Positions 46,465 through 57,097 are shown, counted from the stretch's first letter. The stretch: 64,000 nucleotides of DNA from Enterococcus ureilyticus (GCF_001730315.1 NZ_MIKC01000010.1:1-64000), one strand, 5' to 3'. Translations and numbers: made by a program. The notes: generated by a model not told the origin, from the sequence alone.

Positions 46465-46896
46465 ATGGCAAATTTAGTATACAGTCCAAAAGATATTTTA
46501 CAAAAAGAATTTAAAACAAAAATGCGCGGTTATGATCCAGTGGAAGTTGATGAATTTTTAGATAATGTAATCAAAGATTATGAAGCTTATAATAAAGAGC
46601 TTCTAACTTTACAAGAAGAAAACAACCGTTTATTAGCTAAACTTGATCAAGCGTCTAAGGTACAACAAGCAATGCCAACACGCGGCGCCCAAGAGATGCC
46701 GAAAAGTGCTGCTGTTACTAACTTTGACATTCTAAAGCGTTTGTCTAATTTAGAGCGTGAAGTATTCGGGAAAAAATTGGATGATACTCCTGCTTCAAAT
46801 CCAATTTCAGGTATGAGTCATTCTAACCCATATGAAAGTAATCTACACAATTCTTATGAACGTGAAATCGACCACTCAGAAACACGTCAGTTTTAA
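46465..46896 (+). CDS. gpsB: Cell division regulator GpsB
   Basis: 143 aa. The N-terminal DivIVA-like membrane-binding domain ([40 protein letters not shown]) is followed by a coiled coil to about residue 70, a flexible linker and a C-terminal trimerisation helix ([17 protein letters not shown]). GpsB links PBPs, division and Ser/Thr kinase signalling; the PBP1a gene (ponA) is 1.3 kb away. RBS GAGGTG. Confidence 0.95.
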   Translation: MANLVYSPKDILQKEFKTKMRGYDPVEVDEFLDNVIKDYEAYNKELLTLQEENNRLLAKLDQASKVQQAMPTRGAQEMPKSAAVTNFDILKRLSNLEREVFGKKLDDTPASNPISGMSHSNPYESNLHNSYEREIDHSETRQF

Positions 46897-46915
46897 TTGA
46901 TAAACATCAAATTTT

Positions 46916-47300
46916 GTAATTTTCGGGTGATCGCGGTTTGAATTTTATTCAAGCTGAGGAAAGTCCATGCTCGCACAGACTGAGATGTCTGTAGTGTTCG
47001 TGCTTAGCGAAATCATAAGCTAAGGTATTCTAGTAATAGAATAACGGCAGGAAAAATGACTAAGGTTTCGGCTACGTCAAAGTACCCTTGAAAGTGCCAC
47101 AGTGACGAAGCAATTTTGGAAACGGAATTGGTGGAACGCGGTAAACCCCTCGAGCGAGCAACCCAAACAATGGTAGGGGCACTCTTCTAAAGGAAATGAA
47201 CGAGTAGAAGAGGCAGATTAATTTCTGCAGATAGATGATGACCGTCGAATGTTTTCTCCTGAGAGGCATTCGATACAGAACATGGCTTACAGAAAATTAC
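46916..47300 (+). ncRNA. rnpB: RNase P RNA, type B
   Basis: The catalytic RNA for tRNA 5' maturation. The ends pair (GTAATTTTC at 46916 with GAAAATTAC at 47292-47300). Conserved sequences are present: GAGGAAAGTCCATGCTCGCACAG... near 46955, the central AACGGCAGGAAAA-type region near 47042, and GCAGATAGATGATGACCG near 47230. Gene order gpsB-rnpB is conserved in Lactobacillales. It also processes the ssrA transcript in this window. Confidence 0.95.
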
Positions 47301-47314
47301 AAGTATTCAGGATG

Positions 47315-47346
47315 ACCTTCCAACTTTGTTGTGAAGGCTTTTTTTA
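47315..47346 (+). terminator. rnpB terminator
   Basis: CCTTC-CAAC-TTT-GTTG-T-GAAGG (47316-47337) followed by CTTTTTTT. Confidence 0.8.
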
Positions 47347-47406
47347 AAGTAAGAGATAAATAGAGTAACGAAGTTCTTAACGATAACAAGAACAAGAGGA
47401 GATATA

Positions 47407-48570
47407 ATGACAAAAGAAAAAACATTTAAACTTGTTGCAACGGCAGCAAGTGGTCTAGAAGCGTTAGTAGGAAAAGAATTACGTGATTTAGGTATTCCTT
47501 GTGAAGTAGAAAATGGCAAAGCCTTGTTTGAAGGAAACATGGAAACAATTGCGACAGCAAACTTATGGCTCCGTACAGCAGACCGTATTAAAATTATTGT
47601 CGGTGAGTTTGATGCCTTTAGCTTTGATGAGCTATTTGAAAAAGTCAAAGCGTTGCCTTGGGAAGATTATCTACCGATGGATGCTGAATTTCCTGTGGCT
47701 GGAAAATCAATTAAGTCCAAATTATATAGCACACCTGATTGTCAATCCATTACGAAAAAGGCCATCGTTAATCGCTTGAGAGAAGTGTATCATCGTCCAG
47801 CAACAGTGCCATTGGCTGAAACAGGTGCTTTTTTTCAAATAGAAGTGGCTCTTTTAAAAGATCATGTTACTGTAACGATTGACACGACTGGTCCGAGCTT
47901 ATTTAAACGTGGTTATCGTATTGAAAAAGGTGGAGCACCACTAAAAGAGAATATGGCTGCAGCCTTAGTGATGTTAACGAATTGGCGCAAAGACCGACCA
48001 TTCTTTGATCCTGTGTGTGGGTCTGGGACGATTTGTATTGAAGCCGCACTTATCGGACATAATATTGCGCCAGGCTTTAACCGTGAATTTGTCTGTGAAA
48101 CATGGGATTGGTTTGATGCTGCTGTTTTCGAAAAAGTTCGTAAAGAAGCAGATGAAAAAGCCGATTATGATATCGAATTAGACATCATGGGTTCAGATAT
48201 CAATGGAAAAATGATCGAAATCGCCAAAGCAAATGCAGAAGAAATCGGATTGGGTGACTCAATTACCTTCAAGCAATTAGCTGTGCATGATTTTACAACA
48301 GAAAAAGAATACGGTGTAATGGTTGCAAATCCACCTTATGGAGAACGACTTGGGGAAGAAGAATCTGTTCGTAAACTTTATAAAGAGATGGGAGAGGTTT
48401 TCCGTCCCCTTAAAACTTGGAGTAAATATATCTTAACGAGTGATTTAACATTTGAACAATATTATGGGGCTAGAGCAACCAAGAAAAGAAAACTTTATAA
48501 TGGTGCCCTGCGTACCGATTTATTCCAATATTGGGGCGAAAGACCGCCAAGAAGACCAAGAGAAGAGTAG
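47407..48570 (+). CDS. THUMP-domain class I RNA methyltransferase (YpsC/RlmL-like)
   Basis: 387 aa. Residues about 55-155 hold a THUMP RNA-binding domain, and residues 160-380 a Rossmann methyltransferase with the SAM motif FFDPVCGSGTICIEAALIGH and the catalytic NPPYGERLGEEE, which marks N2-guanine (rRNA) methylation. It matches B. subtilis YpsC and the N-terminal methyltransferase of E. coli RlmL (23S m2G2445). RBS ACAAGAGGAG. Ten nt separate it from the carboxypeptidase gene, so they probably share a transcript. Confidence 0.9.
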   Translation: MTKEKTFKLVATAASGLEALVGKELRDLGIPCEVENGKALFEGNMETIATANLWLRTADRIKIIVGEFDAFSFDELFEKVKALPWEDYLPMDAEFPVAGKSIKSKLYSTPDCQSITKKAIVNRLREVYHRPATVPLAETGAFFQIEVALLKDHVTVTIDTTGPSLFKRGYRIEKGGAPLKENMAAALVMLTNWRKDRPFFDPVCGSGTICIEAALIGHNIAPGFNREFVCETWDWFDAAVFEKVRKEADEKADYDIELDIMGSDINGKMIEIAKANAEEIGLGDSITFKQLAVHDFTTEKEYGVMVANPPYGERLGEEESVRKLYKEMGEVFRPLKTWSKYILTSDLTFEQYYGARATKKRKLYNGALRTDLFQYWGERPPRRPREE

Positions 48571-48580
48571 GTAAAATAAT

Positions 48581-50080
48581 ATGAAAGAACAAGAATTTTT
48601 ACAAGAGATAAAAGAAATCGAATTGCTGAAGGAAGCATTGGGATTACTGGAGTGGGATAGCCAAACAGGAATGCCAGAAGCTAGTAGTGCCTTTCGCGGA
48701 GAAACTGTAGGCTATCTATCTGGGATGGCATTTGAGCGCAGCGTTGGGCCAAAAATTCAAGAAGGATTGACTTATTTTGACACACATTCGGATGAGCTAT
48801 CAGAACTAGGATTAGCGGTTTACAAAAAGGTCAAAGAAGAGTATGAGCTAAATCACAGTATTCCAACGAATCGGATGCAAGCTTACAATACGGCACTTAC
48901 TAACGCGCATAATGCTTGGCTACAGGCTAGGAAATCTAAAGATTTTGCTCAGATGAAAAATGAAATTCAAACAATCGTTGATTTTTTGAAAGAGTTCATT
49001 CCATATTGGAAGAAAGACGAAGCCACAAATTATGATGTGCTATTAAATCAATACGAACCAGACCTAAGTGTTGAAAAACTAGATCAGATTTTTGGGCAAG
49101 TGAAATCTGGTATTATGGAGATTAGAGCGAAAATTGCTGAAAAAGGAACGATACCACGTACAGATTTTTTATCGAGACGTGTCACAAAGGAGCAGCAAAG
49201 AACCTTTGTTATAGGAGTTGCAGAGCAGTTAGGCTATGATTTTTCTCGAGGACGTTTAGATGATACCGTTCATCCATTTATGTTGGATTTAAATCGGAAT
49301 GATGCGCGAATCACGACACGTTGGGATGAGTTAAATTTTGCGATGGCAACATTTGGCGTTATTCATGAAGCCGGTCATGGTATTTATGAACAAAGTATTG
49401 ACCCAAAATATGATCATACACCCCTTTCGGCAGGTGCTTCGATGGGAATCCATGAATCTCAGTCGCTATTTAATGAAATTATTCTTGGAAGTAATAAACA
49501 TTTTTGGAAAAAACAGTTCCCTTTTTTCCAAAAATGTACAGAAGGTACTTTTGATGATATTGAATTTGAGACTTTCTACGATTCCTTAAAGGAAACGAAA
49601 GCAAGTTTAGTCCGAATTGAGGCAGATAGTTTAACCTATCCACTGCATATCATCATTCGTTATGAAATAGAGAAGATGATTTTTAATGAAGGGGTTTCTG
49701 TAGCGGACTTACCACAAATCTGGAATGACAAATATGAAGAGTATTTAGGCATTCGTCCGATTAATGACTTAGAAGGAATTGTTCAAGATGTTCATTGGTC
49801 AGGCGGTAGTTTTGGCTATTTTCCTTCGTATGCTTTAGGTTATATGTACGCTGCGCAATTACGTCATGCGATGGGCAAAGAAATCAATGTAGATGCCGTT
49901 TTAGCTAGTGCAGATTACTCATCGATCAAAGACTGGTTGACAAAGCACATTCACCAATATGGTGCTTCGAGAAAGCCAAATCAATTGATCTTAGATGCAA
50001 CAGGTGAAACGCTGAATCCACAATATTTGATCGATTATATGAAATCAATTTATTATGATGTCTATAAAATTAAAGAGTAA
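48581..50080 (+). CDS. Carboxypeptidase M32 (Taq family)
   Basis: A 499-aa cytoplasmic zinc metallocarboxypeptidase. The zinc motif HExxH is present as GVIHEAGHGIYEQ, with the downstream HESQSLFNEIILG helix carrying the third ligand Glu. Other M32 blocks are the N-terminal LLEWDSQTGMPEASSAFRGE and VHWSGGSFGYFPSYALGYMY near the C-terminus. It trims C-terminal residues from peptides (not Pro). It belongs to the run from the methyltransferase gene to nth. Confidence 0.95.
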   Translation: MKEQEFLQEIKEIELLKEALGLLEWDSQTGMPEASSAFRGETVGYLSGMAFERSVGPKIQEGLTYFDTHSDELSELGLAVYKKVKEEYELNHSIPTNRMQAYNTALTNAHNAWLQARKSKDFAQMKNEIQTIVDFLKEFIPYWKKDEATNYDVLLNQYEPDLSVEKLDQIFGQVKSGIMEIRAKIAEKGTIPRTDFLSRRVTKEQQRTFVIGVAEQLGYDFSRGRLDDTVHPFMLDLNRNDARITTRWDELNFAMATFGVIHEAGHGIYEQSIDPKYDHTPLSAGASMGIHESQSLFNEIILGSNKHFWKKQFPFFQKCTEGTFDDIEFETFYDSLKETKASLVRIEADSLTYPLHIIIRYEIEKMIFNEGVSVADLPQIWNDKYEEYLGIRPINDLEGIVQDVHWSGGSFGYFPSYALGYMYAAQLRHAMGKEINVDAVLASADYSSIKDWLTKHIHQYGASRKPNQLILDATGETLNPQYLIDYMKSIYYDVYKIKE

Positions 50081-50115
50081 TGCTGTTATTGAGCAACAGA
50101 AACGAGGGAGCGGTT

Positions 50116-50832
50116 ATGTTATCAATCAAAGAATACCTAAATGCTGGTGAAACAACTGTCTCCAATTTAGTAATCGAGAACTATCAGAAAATTGGTCTAA
50201 CCGATGAAGAGTTTCTATTTTGGCTACAATTATTTCGTTCTCAAGCTAAAGGAGATTTATTTCCAGATTTGGCTGAGATCAGTTTGATCATGGGAAAACC
50301 TATAGATGTTATCTATAAATTATTGAATCAACTTGTTTCACGTGGATTTTTAATCATTGAAACAAAACAGAATGATCAAGGCCAAATGATGGATACGTAT
50401 GATTTACTACCCATTTTTGAAAAGATCGGTCTTTTACAACAAAAGCAGATAGAAAAACAAAAAGAAATCACATCAGAAGAAACAATCAAACAGCTTTATC
50501 AAGGATTTGAAAAAGAGTTTGGTCGTCAACTATCGCCAATCGAGCTTGAGATGATCGGTCAGTGGTTAGAAACAGATCACTACCAACCGGAACTTATTCG
50601 ATTAGCATTAAGAGAAGCAGTGTTAAATCAAGCTTATAGCTTAAAATATATCGATCGGATCTTATTAGCTTGGGAGCGTAAAAATATTACGACAAAAGAA
50701 CAAGTTGCAGAAGATCAAAAACGACGAAAACAAGTGCTTATCCAAAAAGAAATCGAACAACAAGGTGCTCAAAATGAGCCAATTCCAAAAGTTACCTTAC
50801 ACAATTGGCTTAATCCAGAAGATAGTGAGTAG
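50116..50832 (+). CDS. dnaD: Replication initiation protein DnaD
   Basis: 238 aa from ATG 50116, 5 nt after GAGGGAG; the frame opens at 50080 before that RBS. The N-terminal winged-helix DnaD domain (MLSIKEYLNAGETTVSNLVI, LISRGF-like helix) and the C-terminal DnaB_2 domain (LYQGFEKEFGRQLSPIELEM, LALREAVLNQAYSLKYIDRI) are both present. It loads the replicative helicase with DnaA/DnaB/DnaI. The dnaD-nth order is conserved in Firmicutes. Confidence 0.93.
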   Translation: MLSIKEYLNAGETTVSNLVIENYQKIGLTDEEFLFWLQLFRSQAKGDLFPDLAEISLIMGKPIDVIYKLLNQLVSRGFLIIETKQNDQGQMMDTYDLLPIFEKIGLLQQKQIEKQKEITSEETIKQLYQGFEKEFGRQLSPIELEMIGQWLETDHYQPELIRLALREAVLNQAYSLKYIDRILLAWERKNITTKEQVAEDQKRRKQVLIQKEIEQQGAQNEPIPKVTLHNWLNPEDSE

Positions 50833-50843
50833 GAGGTAGATAA

Positions 50844-51491
50844 ATGCTTTCTAAAGAGAAAACAATGGAAGCAATAGAAATCATGTATGATATGTTCCCA
50901 GAAGCAGCATGCGAACTTACACATAAAAGTCCATTTCAACTATTAATTGCTGTTATTTTAAGTGCCCAAGCAACGGATGTTTCTGTTAATAAGGCCACAC
51001 CTGCCTTATTTGCTGCATATCCAACACCTGAGGCCCTTGCGGTAGCACCAATAGACGATATCATTCAAAAAATCAAAACGATTGGCTTGTATCGAAATAA
51101 AGCAAAGAATATTAAAGCTTGTGCTGTACAATTATTAGATCAGTTTGATGGAAAAGTGCCTGAAACTCGTGAAGAGCTGGTATCTTTACCAGGCGTCGGC
51201 CGTAAAACGGCAAATGTTGTGATGGGTGATGCATTTGGAGAACCTGCGATTGCAGTCGATACACATGTAGAGCGCGTATCAAAGCGTTTACGCATTTGTA
51301 AATTAGAGGCAAATGTTATGGAAGTAGAAAAAACATTGATGAGAAAAATTCCTAAAGAATTATGGGTCAAAACACACCATACGATGATTTTTTTCGGTCG
51401 TTACCACTGTTTAGCTCGAAATCCTAAATGTAATATTTGTCCGCTTCTATACCTGTGCCAAGAGGGGAAAACTCGAATGGCTTCTAAATAA
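50844..51491 (+). CDS. nth: Endonuclease III
   Basis: A 215-aa base-excision repair glycosylase/AP lyase for oxidised pyrimidines. The helix-hairpin-helix with catalytic Lys (LVSLPGVGRKTANVVMG), catalytic Asp (AVDTHVERVSKRL) and the 4Fe-4S loop C-x6-C-x2-C-x5-C (CLARNPKCNICPLLYLC) are intact. It lies 11 nt after dnaD. Confidence 0.97.
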   Translation: MLSKEKTMEAIEIMYDMFPEAACELTHKSPFQLLIAVILSAQATDVSVNKATPALFAAYPTPEALAVAPIDDIIQKIKTIGLYRNKAKNIKACAVQLLDQFDGKVPETREELVSLPGVGRKTANVVMGDAFGEPAIAVDTHVERVSKRLRICKLEANVMEVEKTLMRKIPKELWVKTHHTMIFFGRYHCLARNPKCNICPLLYLCQEGKTRMASK

Positions 51492-51532
51492 AAAAAGAGT
51501 GAACTATAAAAAAATTATAGTTCGCTCTTTTT
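51492..51532. terminator. Bidirectional terminator nth / GDPD gene
   Basis: AAAAAGAGTGAACTATAA (51492-51509) pairs with TTATAGTTCGCTCTTTTT (51515-51532); it serves both convergent genes. Confidence 0.9.
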
Positions 51533-51534
51533 AT

Positions 51535-53340
51535 TTAGCCAATGCCAATAACAAAATGAAGTAATTTATCTGAATAAGTTAGCTCATCTAAATCAGTTTT
51601 AATTGTTTTATTAAGTAATTTCAATTCATCGGTAACAATGCCGTCCACGCCATAAAACATCATACGTGTCATCGTATCTTCATCATTAACAGTCCAAGCA
51701 TAGACTTTTTTACCATCATTATGGGCTGCATTAATAAAGTTTCGGTTTAATGTCGTATATTCCATTGTAAAAAAATCTACGTTTGAAACAGGCGGCCCAA
51801 CGATGTTGAATGGCAAAATATAACCAACATAAAATTGCGGTTCCAGTTCCTTTAGTTCTGTTGCTGTACTAAATGTCAACGTTTGTAGAATATGCTTCTC
51901 AGATAAAATAATCGGGCGGTATTTCTTGGTAAAACGGGCAACTAAATCTGGACTATCTTGCGGTGTCGTTTTGATTTCAATCAATAACTTCTGCTTGAGT
52001 TGTTTGGCTTTAGTTAAATATTGATCAAAAGAGCAAACACTCGCCTCCATCCCATTCTCCTTGGCAGTCAGTTGAGTCAATTCAGCTAATGTTAATTGAT
52101 TAGGTCTTTTATCTATACCAGTCAGTTTTTTTAGATTGAAATCATGCATCACGACAAATTGTTTGTCTTTTGTTTCCTGAACGTCCATTTCTATATAACT
52201 GGGCTTCTCTAAACTTGTCTTCTCAAGAGCAGTCAAAGTATTTTGAACACCATTTGCTGCATCGACTCCTCTGTGAGAAATGGTTAATGGCTCTGTTAAC
52301 GAGGGTCTACTTAGAAAGTCTGTATTATAAGCTCCCACACCAATACCAAAAATCGTTGCAATAAAGGCAAATGTTCCAACTTTTATGGCTGTCCATTCCT
52401 TTTTTTGCTGTTGTGGCTGATCAAAAAACCACTGGGGTAAATCTGGCAAAAAGCCTTGGTCATCCATATAATCGATTGTTACATAGAAGATTCCCACAGT
52501 AGAGAAGACAATATTAAGTAGCAAAATAAACTGTAAAAGCGTCATTCCAATAACGGCACTCACTAAAGCGTAGTTGGGGAATGTTGTTTCAATAATTGCT
52601 TGAACACTTAAGATCACTGTCGAACTGATAATAAAAACCAGAAGAATGCTACCACCGATCACGATAAACTGTCCTAAGATTTTAAAGAAATGCTGTTTTG
52701 TTGAGCGCCAACTTTCAGTAACAGCTTGACGAAAGGGAACATCCCTTAAAATCATTTCTGGTAAGGCAAAAATCAAACGAATAGACAGATAGAAAAAGAG
52801 CAAATAGCCTAAGATAACGAAGGCAATGATTGTTACACGATTGGCAAAGATAAAGTCCATAATAAATGCTGGAATCTTTATTTTTGCAAGTAAATCTGAG
52901 TTAAAACCCAATCCACTCAATGGCAAAACCAAGAAAAAATAAAATAAAAAAAACAAAATGGTACTGAATTTAAGTTTCTTTAGTTGAAGAAGTGTTCCTT
53001 TAAGCAAATTAGTCAGTGCAATCGGTTCTTTTTTCTTTATGAAAAAAATGCTCAAAAGCAAAAAAGTATATTCAAAAAAAACAGCAATGACAATCATCAA
53101 TAAGACAATAATCAAAGCAAGTAGAACGACTGGATGTCTTGTCAAAATCACTGGAATCGTATCATAAGATAAATAACTGATATTTCCTTGTTTTAATATA
53201 AAACGAGTAGAACTAGCTAAAAGCGGTAAGAGAACAAAAAGCATAAAACCATGCATCAATAAAACATCACGAAAATACGCTGAAGTCCCTGAGAAAAAAT
53301 CTAACATATTTTTAAAACTATTTTTTAAGTATTTCATCAT
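51535..53340 (-). CDS. Membrane glycerophosphodiester phosphodiesterase
   Basis: 601 aa from ATG 53340 (GGGTGG 5 nt upstream; the open frame continues to 53400 without an RBS). Residues 1-325 form a membrane domain of about eight helices (glycerophosphoryl diester phosphodiesterase membrane domain). Residues about 330-590 form an extracellular GDPD TIM barrel with the catalytic His pair SHRGVDAANGVQNTLTALEK and EMDVQETKDKQFVVMHDFNL, and metal ligand E in LLIEIKTTPQ. It probably hydrolyses glycerophosphodiesters or lipoteichoic acid precursors at the cell surface, as GdpP-unrelated GlpQ-like enzymes of this architecture do. Confidence 0.88.
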   Translation of the reverse strand: MMKYLKNSFKNMLDFFSGTSAYFRDVLLMHGFMLFVLLPLLASSTRFILKQGNISYLSYDTIPVILTRHPVVLLALIIVLLMIVIAVFFEYTFLLLSIFFIKKKEPIALTNLLKGTLLQLKKLKFSTILFFLFYFFLVLPLSGLGFNSDLLAKIKIPAFIMDFIFANRVTIIAFVILGYLLFFYLSIRLIFALPEMILRDVPFRQAVTESWRSTKQHFFKILGQFIVIGGSILLVFIISSTVILSVQAIIETTFPNYALVSAVIGMTLLQFILLLNIVFSTVGIFYVTIDYMDDQGFLPDLPQWFFDQPQQQKKEWTAIKVGTFAFIATIFGIGVGAYNTDFLSRPSLTEPLTISHRGVDAANGVQNTLTALEKTSLEKPSYIEMDVQETKDKQFVVMHDFNLKKLTGIDKRPNQLTLAELTQLTAKENGMEASVCSFDQYLTKAKQLKQKLLIEIKTTPQDSPDLVARFTKKYRPIILSEKHILQTLTFSTATELKELEPQFYVGYILPFNIVGPPVSNVDFFTMEYTTLNRNFINAAHNDGKKVYAWTVNDEDTMTRMMFYGVDGIVTDELKLLNKTIKTDLDELTYSDKLLHFVIGIG

Positions 53341-53428
53341 CTGATCCACCCTTATACAAATTAGAAGAAAAGAAAATAGGATACAATTGCATCCTATCAT
53401 TACAGTTTCTATTATATATTTTTACGCT

Positions 53429-54028
53429 CTAAAAGCCTAATAAACCGTTTAAAAATGTGCCGCCATAGATCAAAGCTAAACTATATAAGAAAATGGAAAC
53501 AGGTTTTGCTAAAATAATGATCAATGTAAATTTCTTTAAAGACATTTTAGTTAAGCCTGCCATCAAACAGAGCGCATCATCAGGAGCTATTGGCAGAAAA
53601 ATTGCTAAAGCGAATAAACGCTCAAAACGTTTTTCATTATCCAACCAGCCAATGTATTTATTATAAGTCTTATCACTAACTAAACTTAAAATAAACGGTT
53701 TTCCATACTGACGACCTAATAAGAAAATGATGACAGAGCCAATCGCAATCCCTACATAATTATAGATGAATCCTGCGAAGGGACCAAAGATCAGTACACC
53801 AGCAGCACAACTAATGCCTCCAGGAATAATCGGGATCACCACTTGAATAATCTGGATCAGCATGAATAGTATTGGACCTAAGATAACTGAGTCACCGACT
53901 AACCCTCTCAAAGCGTCTACATCTTTAAAAACACCTAATCGTATAAAATAAATCGTCACAGCAATTGTGGCTATAATCCCCACGATTGAAATGCAATTGA
54001 TAATTTTTCTTGAAAGCGCGATGCTCAT
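53429..54028 (-). CDS. VTT/TVP38 (DedA-like) membrane protein
   Basis: 199 aa from ATG 54028 (AAGGAG 9 nt upstream; ATG 54037 touches the RBS). Five to six helices with the VTT-domain signature (QVVIPIIPGGISCAAGVLIF, GSVIIFLLGRQYGKPF, FLPIAPDDALCLMAGLTKM). Family members are proposed lipid scramblases or flippases (YdjX-Z/TVP38). It starts upstream of the GDPD gene on the same strand (gap 88 nt), so they may be co-transcribed, which would fit a shared role in lipid or teichoic acid metabolism. Confidence 0.82.
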   Translation of the reverse strand: MSIALSRKIINCISIVGIIATIAVTIYFIRLGVFKDVDALRGLVGDSVILGPILFMLIQIIQVVIPIIPGGISCAAGVLIFGPFAGFIYNYVGIAIGSVIIFLLGRQYGKPFILSLVSDKTYNKYIGWLDNEKRFERLFALAIFLPIAPDDALCLMAGLTKMSLKKFTLIIILAKPVSIFLYSLALIYGGTFLNGLLGF

Positions 54029-54177
54029 TTGTATCATCTCCTTAAAATTACTATCTATAGTATAAAAGTCTTCTACCTATTTTACCATTGTTATTTATCA
54101 AATCTTACGAACAAAGTTGTAAGGAGGTAACTTATCTAAAAACATTATACAAAAAAGAACGACTAGAAACATCCTAC

Positions 54178-54189
54178 TTTAGCCCTAAA
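54178..54189. promoter_or_regulatory. Possible metalloregulator half-palindrome upstream of mntH
   Basis: TTTAG-CC-CTAAA is a short perfect dyad 128 nt before mntH. DtxR/MntR-family sites have TTAGG/CCTAA-type arms, so it may be a weak Mn-responsive site, but it is shorter than a normal operator. Confidence 0.2.
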
Positions 54190-54316
54190 TAAAAAAATAG
54201 CCAAAGGTTTTCTATTTACAAGCAACAATGAGAGGTCTATAATTATGTTAAATATTATGGTGTCCCTAAAAAATAAATAATATAAACCTGATGATTTATA
54301 GTTGGAAGAAGGATAA

Positions 54317-55687
54317 ATGATGAAAGAGGAAAAAAAGGAAGTAGAAAAGTTGTTGGATTACGCAAATGGTCCTAGTTTAGAAGAAATTAACAATACTGTT
54401 GATGTTCCCAAAAATGCTAGTTTTTGGCGGACATTGATGGCTTATAGCGGCCCCGGTGCATTAGTAGCAGTGGGATATATGGACCCAGGGAACTGGATTA
54501 CTTCCATTGCTGGCGGTGCTGAATATAAATATGCATTATTAAGTGTTGTTTTATTATCGAGTTTGATTGCTATGCTACTTCAAAGTATGGCAGCCAAGTT
54601 AGGGATTGTTACAGGTAGAGACTTAGCCCAAGCGACACGCGAACATACTAATAAGAAAACTGGGTTCGTTTTATGGATTATTACAGAGTTGGCAATCATG
54701 GCCACAGATATTGCCGAAGTGATTGGCGGCGCGGTCGCTTTGCAATTATTATTTGGTTTTCCATTATTGATTGGTGTATTGATTACGACATTCGATGTTT
54801 TGTTATTATTGCTTTTAACAAAGCTAGGATTTAGAAAAATTGAGGCAATTGTAGCCTGTTTAATTGCTGTTATCTTTTTTGTATTTGCATATGAAGTAGC
54901 ACTGGCTGATCCAAATATTGGCGAAGTACTTCGTGGCTTTATCCCTGATCCCAAAATTGCTAGTGACAAATCAATGCTTTTTTTAGCGTTAGGGATTGTT
55001 GGGGCAACTGTTATGCCTCATAACCTATATTTACACTCTTCAATTGCCCAAGCAAGAAAATTCGATCGTAATGATGATAAAGAAAAAGCCAAAGCCATTC
55101 GTTTCACGATTTGGGATTCAAATATCCAATTAACTGTGGCTTTTATCGTCAACTGCCTATTACTGATTCTAGGTGGCGCTTTATTTTATGGAACAAATAG
55201 TGACCTAGGCAAATTTGTAGATTTGTTCGATGCATTAAAAAACCCAGATATTGTTGGGAATATTGCTAGTCCGGTTTTAAGTATCTTATTTGCAGTTGCA
55301 TTACTTGCTTCTGGTCAAAATTCTACGATTACAGGCACACTTTCTGGACAAATCGTTATGGAAGGCTTCATTCATTTAAAAATGCCTTTATGGATGCGTA
55401 GAGTCGTCACACGTCTGATTGCGATCGTACCGGTGATTATATGTGTTATTCTTTATGGTGGTAGAGAATCAGCAGTGGAAGATCTATTATTGTATACCCA
55501 AGTATTCTTAAGCATCGCATTACCAATTTCAATTATTCCCTTAACGATGTATACAAGTGATAAAAAAATTATGGGCAAATTTGCCAATCCTATGTGGGTC
55601 AAAGTGCTAGCTTGGATCATCGCTGTTGTTTTAACTGCCTTGAATTTATTCTTGATCTATGGAACAGTAACAGGAGTTAACGCTTAA
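54317..55687 (+). CDS. mntH: Nramp-family divalent metal (Mn2+) transporter
   Basis: A 456-aa proton-coupled Mn2+/Fe2+ importer with eleven helices. TM1 metal site DPGN ([14 protein letters not shown]) and TM6 MPH ([15 protein letters not shown]) are intact, as is [20 protein letters not shown] (TM8-9). A cytoplasmic N-terminal tail of about 35 residues is typical of lactic acid bacteria. The start may be ATG 54317 or 54320; the RBS GAAGG is 4 or 7 nt away. It is monocistronic with a terminator at 55694. Confidence 0.95.
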   Translation: MMKEEKKEVEKLLDYANGPSLEEINNTVDVPKNASFWRTLMAYSGPGALVAVGYMDPGNWITSIAGGAEYKYALLSVVLLSSLIAMLLQSMAAKLGIVTGRDLAQATREHTNKKTGFVLWIITELAIMATDIAEVIGGAVALQLLFGFPLLIGVLITTFDVLLLLLLTKLGFRKIEAIVACLIAVIFFVFAYEVALADPNIGEVLRGFIPDPKIASDKSMLFLALGIVGATVMPHNLYLHSSIAQARKFDRNDDKEKAKAIRFTIWDSNIQLTVAFIVNCLLLILGGALFYGTNSDLGKFVDLFDALKNPDIVGNIASPVLSILFAVALLASGQNSTITGTLSGQIVMEGFIHLKMPLWMRRVVTRLIAIVPVIICVILYGGRESAVEDLLLYTQVFLSIALPISIIPLTMYTSDKKIMGKFANPMWVKVLAWIIAVVLTALNLFLIYGTVTGVNA

Positions 55688-55693
55688 TAGGAT

Positions 55694-55735
55694 AAAAAAG
55701 AAAGTAATTCTTTTTAGAATGGCTTTCTTTTTTAT
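55694..55735 (+). terminator. mntH terminator
   Basis: AAAAAAGAAAG-TA-ATTCT-TTTT-AGAAT-GG-CTTTCTTTTTT between 55694 and 55733, ending in a T run. Confidence 0.85.
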
Positions 55736-55806
55736 TCTATATAATAGAATTCGTTCTATAGAAATGTTAGAATGAAAAAGACAAAATATTGAAATGAGGG
55801 TTTTAA

Positions 55807-56331
55807 GTGACTGAATATTTAAACGTTGGAAAAATCGTCAATACTCAAGGCTTGAAGGGAGAAGTTCGTGTGATCTCACAAACTGATTTTCCAGAGCTGC
55901 GTTATAAAAAAGGATCGGTATTGATGCTATTTCAAGAAAAAAAGGAACCAATTGAATTAACGATCAAAACCCATCGGAAACATAAAAATTTTGATATTGT
56001 GACTTTTGAAGATCATTTTTCGATCAATGATGTTGAAAAGTATCGTGATGGGATTTTGAAAGTGTCAAAAGAGGACCTGACAGATTTACCTGGGGATGAA
56101 TTTTATTATCACGAAATCATTGGTTTGACTGTTGTGGATGAAAATAACAAAGAGTTGGGAAAGATAAAAGAAATTCTTTCACCTGGCGCAAATGATGTCT
56201 GGGTTGTTCAAAGACCGAAGAAAAAAGATGTGTTGATTCCTTATATCGAATCTGTTGTTAAATCTATTGATTTAGAATCAGGCATCGTTCGTGTAGAAAT
56301 TCCTGAAGGTTTGATTGACGATGAAAATTGA
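55807..56331 (+). CDS. rimM: Ribosome maturation factor RimM
   Basis: 174 aa from GTG 55807 (GAGGG upstream). Assists 30S maturation by binding S19. The N-terminal beta barrel ([20 protein letters not shown]) and C-terminal PRC barrel ([40 protein letters not shown]) are complete. It overlaps trmD by 11 nt, the standard rimM-trmD arrangement. Confidence 0.96.
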   Translation: MTEYLNVGKIVNTQGLKGEVRVISQTDFPELRYKKGSVLMLFQEKKEPIELTIKTHRKHKNFDIVTFEDHFSINDVEKYRDGILKVSKEDLTDLPGDEFYYHEIIGLTVVDENNKELGKIKEILSPGANDVWVVQRPKKKDVLIPYIESVVKSIDLESGIVRVEIPEGLIDDEN

Positions 56332-57058
56332 TGTATTGACGCTTTTTCCAAGAATGTTTGAAGGCCCAATGGGGGAGTCGATCATTGGGAAAGCTGTAGA
56401 GAAAAATTTACTGGAAATAAATATTTCCAATTTTCGTGATTACTCAGATAATAAGCATCAGTCAGTGGATGATTATCCTTATGGCGGTGGTGCTGGGATG
56501 CTTTTAAAGGTTCAGCCGATTTATGATAATTTACGAAGGATCGAAGAAGTATCACCAGAAACTGAAAAACGTGTGATTTTGCTAGATCCAGCGGGGAAAC
56601 GATTCAATCAAAAAATGGCGGAGGAATTTTCTGAAGAAGAGCATCTAGTTTTTATTTGTGGTCATTATGAAGGATACGATGAACGGATTCGTTCTCTTGT
56701 TACGGATGAAGTTTCTTTGGGAGATTATGTTTTGACAGGCGGTGAGTTAGGTGCGATGGTTATGATTGATGCAACGGTTCGTTTGTTGCCAGATGTATTA
56801 GGGAATAAATTGTCCGCTCAAACTGACTCGCATTCAACAGGTTTATTGGAACACCCGCAATATACCCGTCCTGCTGAATTCAATGGTATGAACGTGCCAG
56901 AAGTACTTACAAATGGAAATCATAAATTAATTGATGAATGGCAGCAAAAAGAGTCGTTACGAAGAACCTTTGAGCGTAGACCAGATATGCTTAAAAAAGT
57001 AGAATTAACTGGACAACAATTAAAATGGTTAGAAGAAATTTACAATGAAAAAGTGTAG
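56321..57058 (+). CDS. trmD: tRNA (guanine-N1)-methyltransferase TrmD
   Basis: 245 aa from ATG 56321 ([20 protein letters not shown]). A SPOUT enzyme making m1G37. The knot region is present: [40 protein letters not shown], and the [15 protein letters not shown] block. It normally precedes rplS directly; here a broken acetyltransferase gene sits between them. Confidence 0.97.
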   Translation: MKIDVLTLFPRMFEGPMGESIIGKAVEKNLLEINISNFRDYSDNKHQSVDDYPYGGGAGMLLKVQPIYDNLRRIEEVSPETEKRVILLDPAGKRFNQKMAEEFSEEEHLVFICGHYEGYDERIRSLVTDEVSLGDYVLTGGELGAMVMIDATVRLLPDVLGNKLSAQTDSHSTGLLEHPQYTRPAEFNGMNVPEVLTNGNHKLIDEWQQKESLRRTFERRPDMLKKVELTGQQLKWLEEIYNEKV

Positions 57059-57097
57059 CATTAGCCTAAATTGAATCATATTAGAGGAGGTGTATCG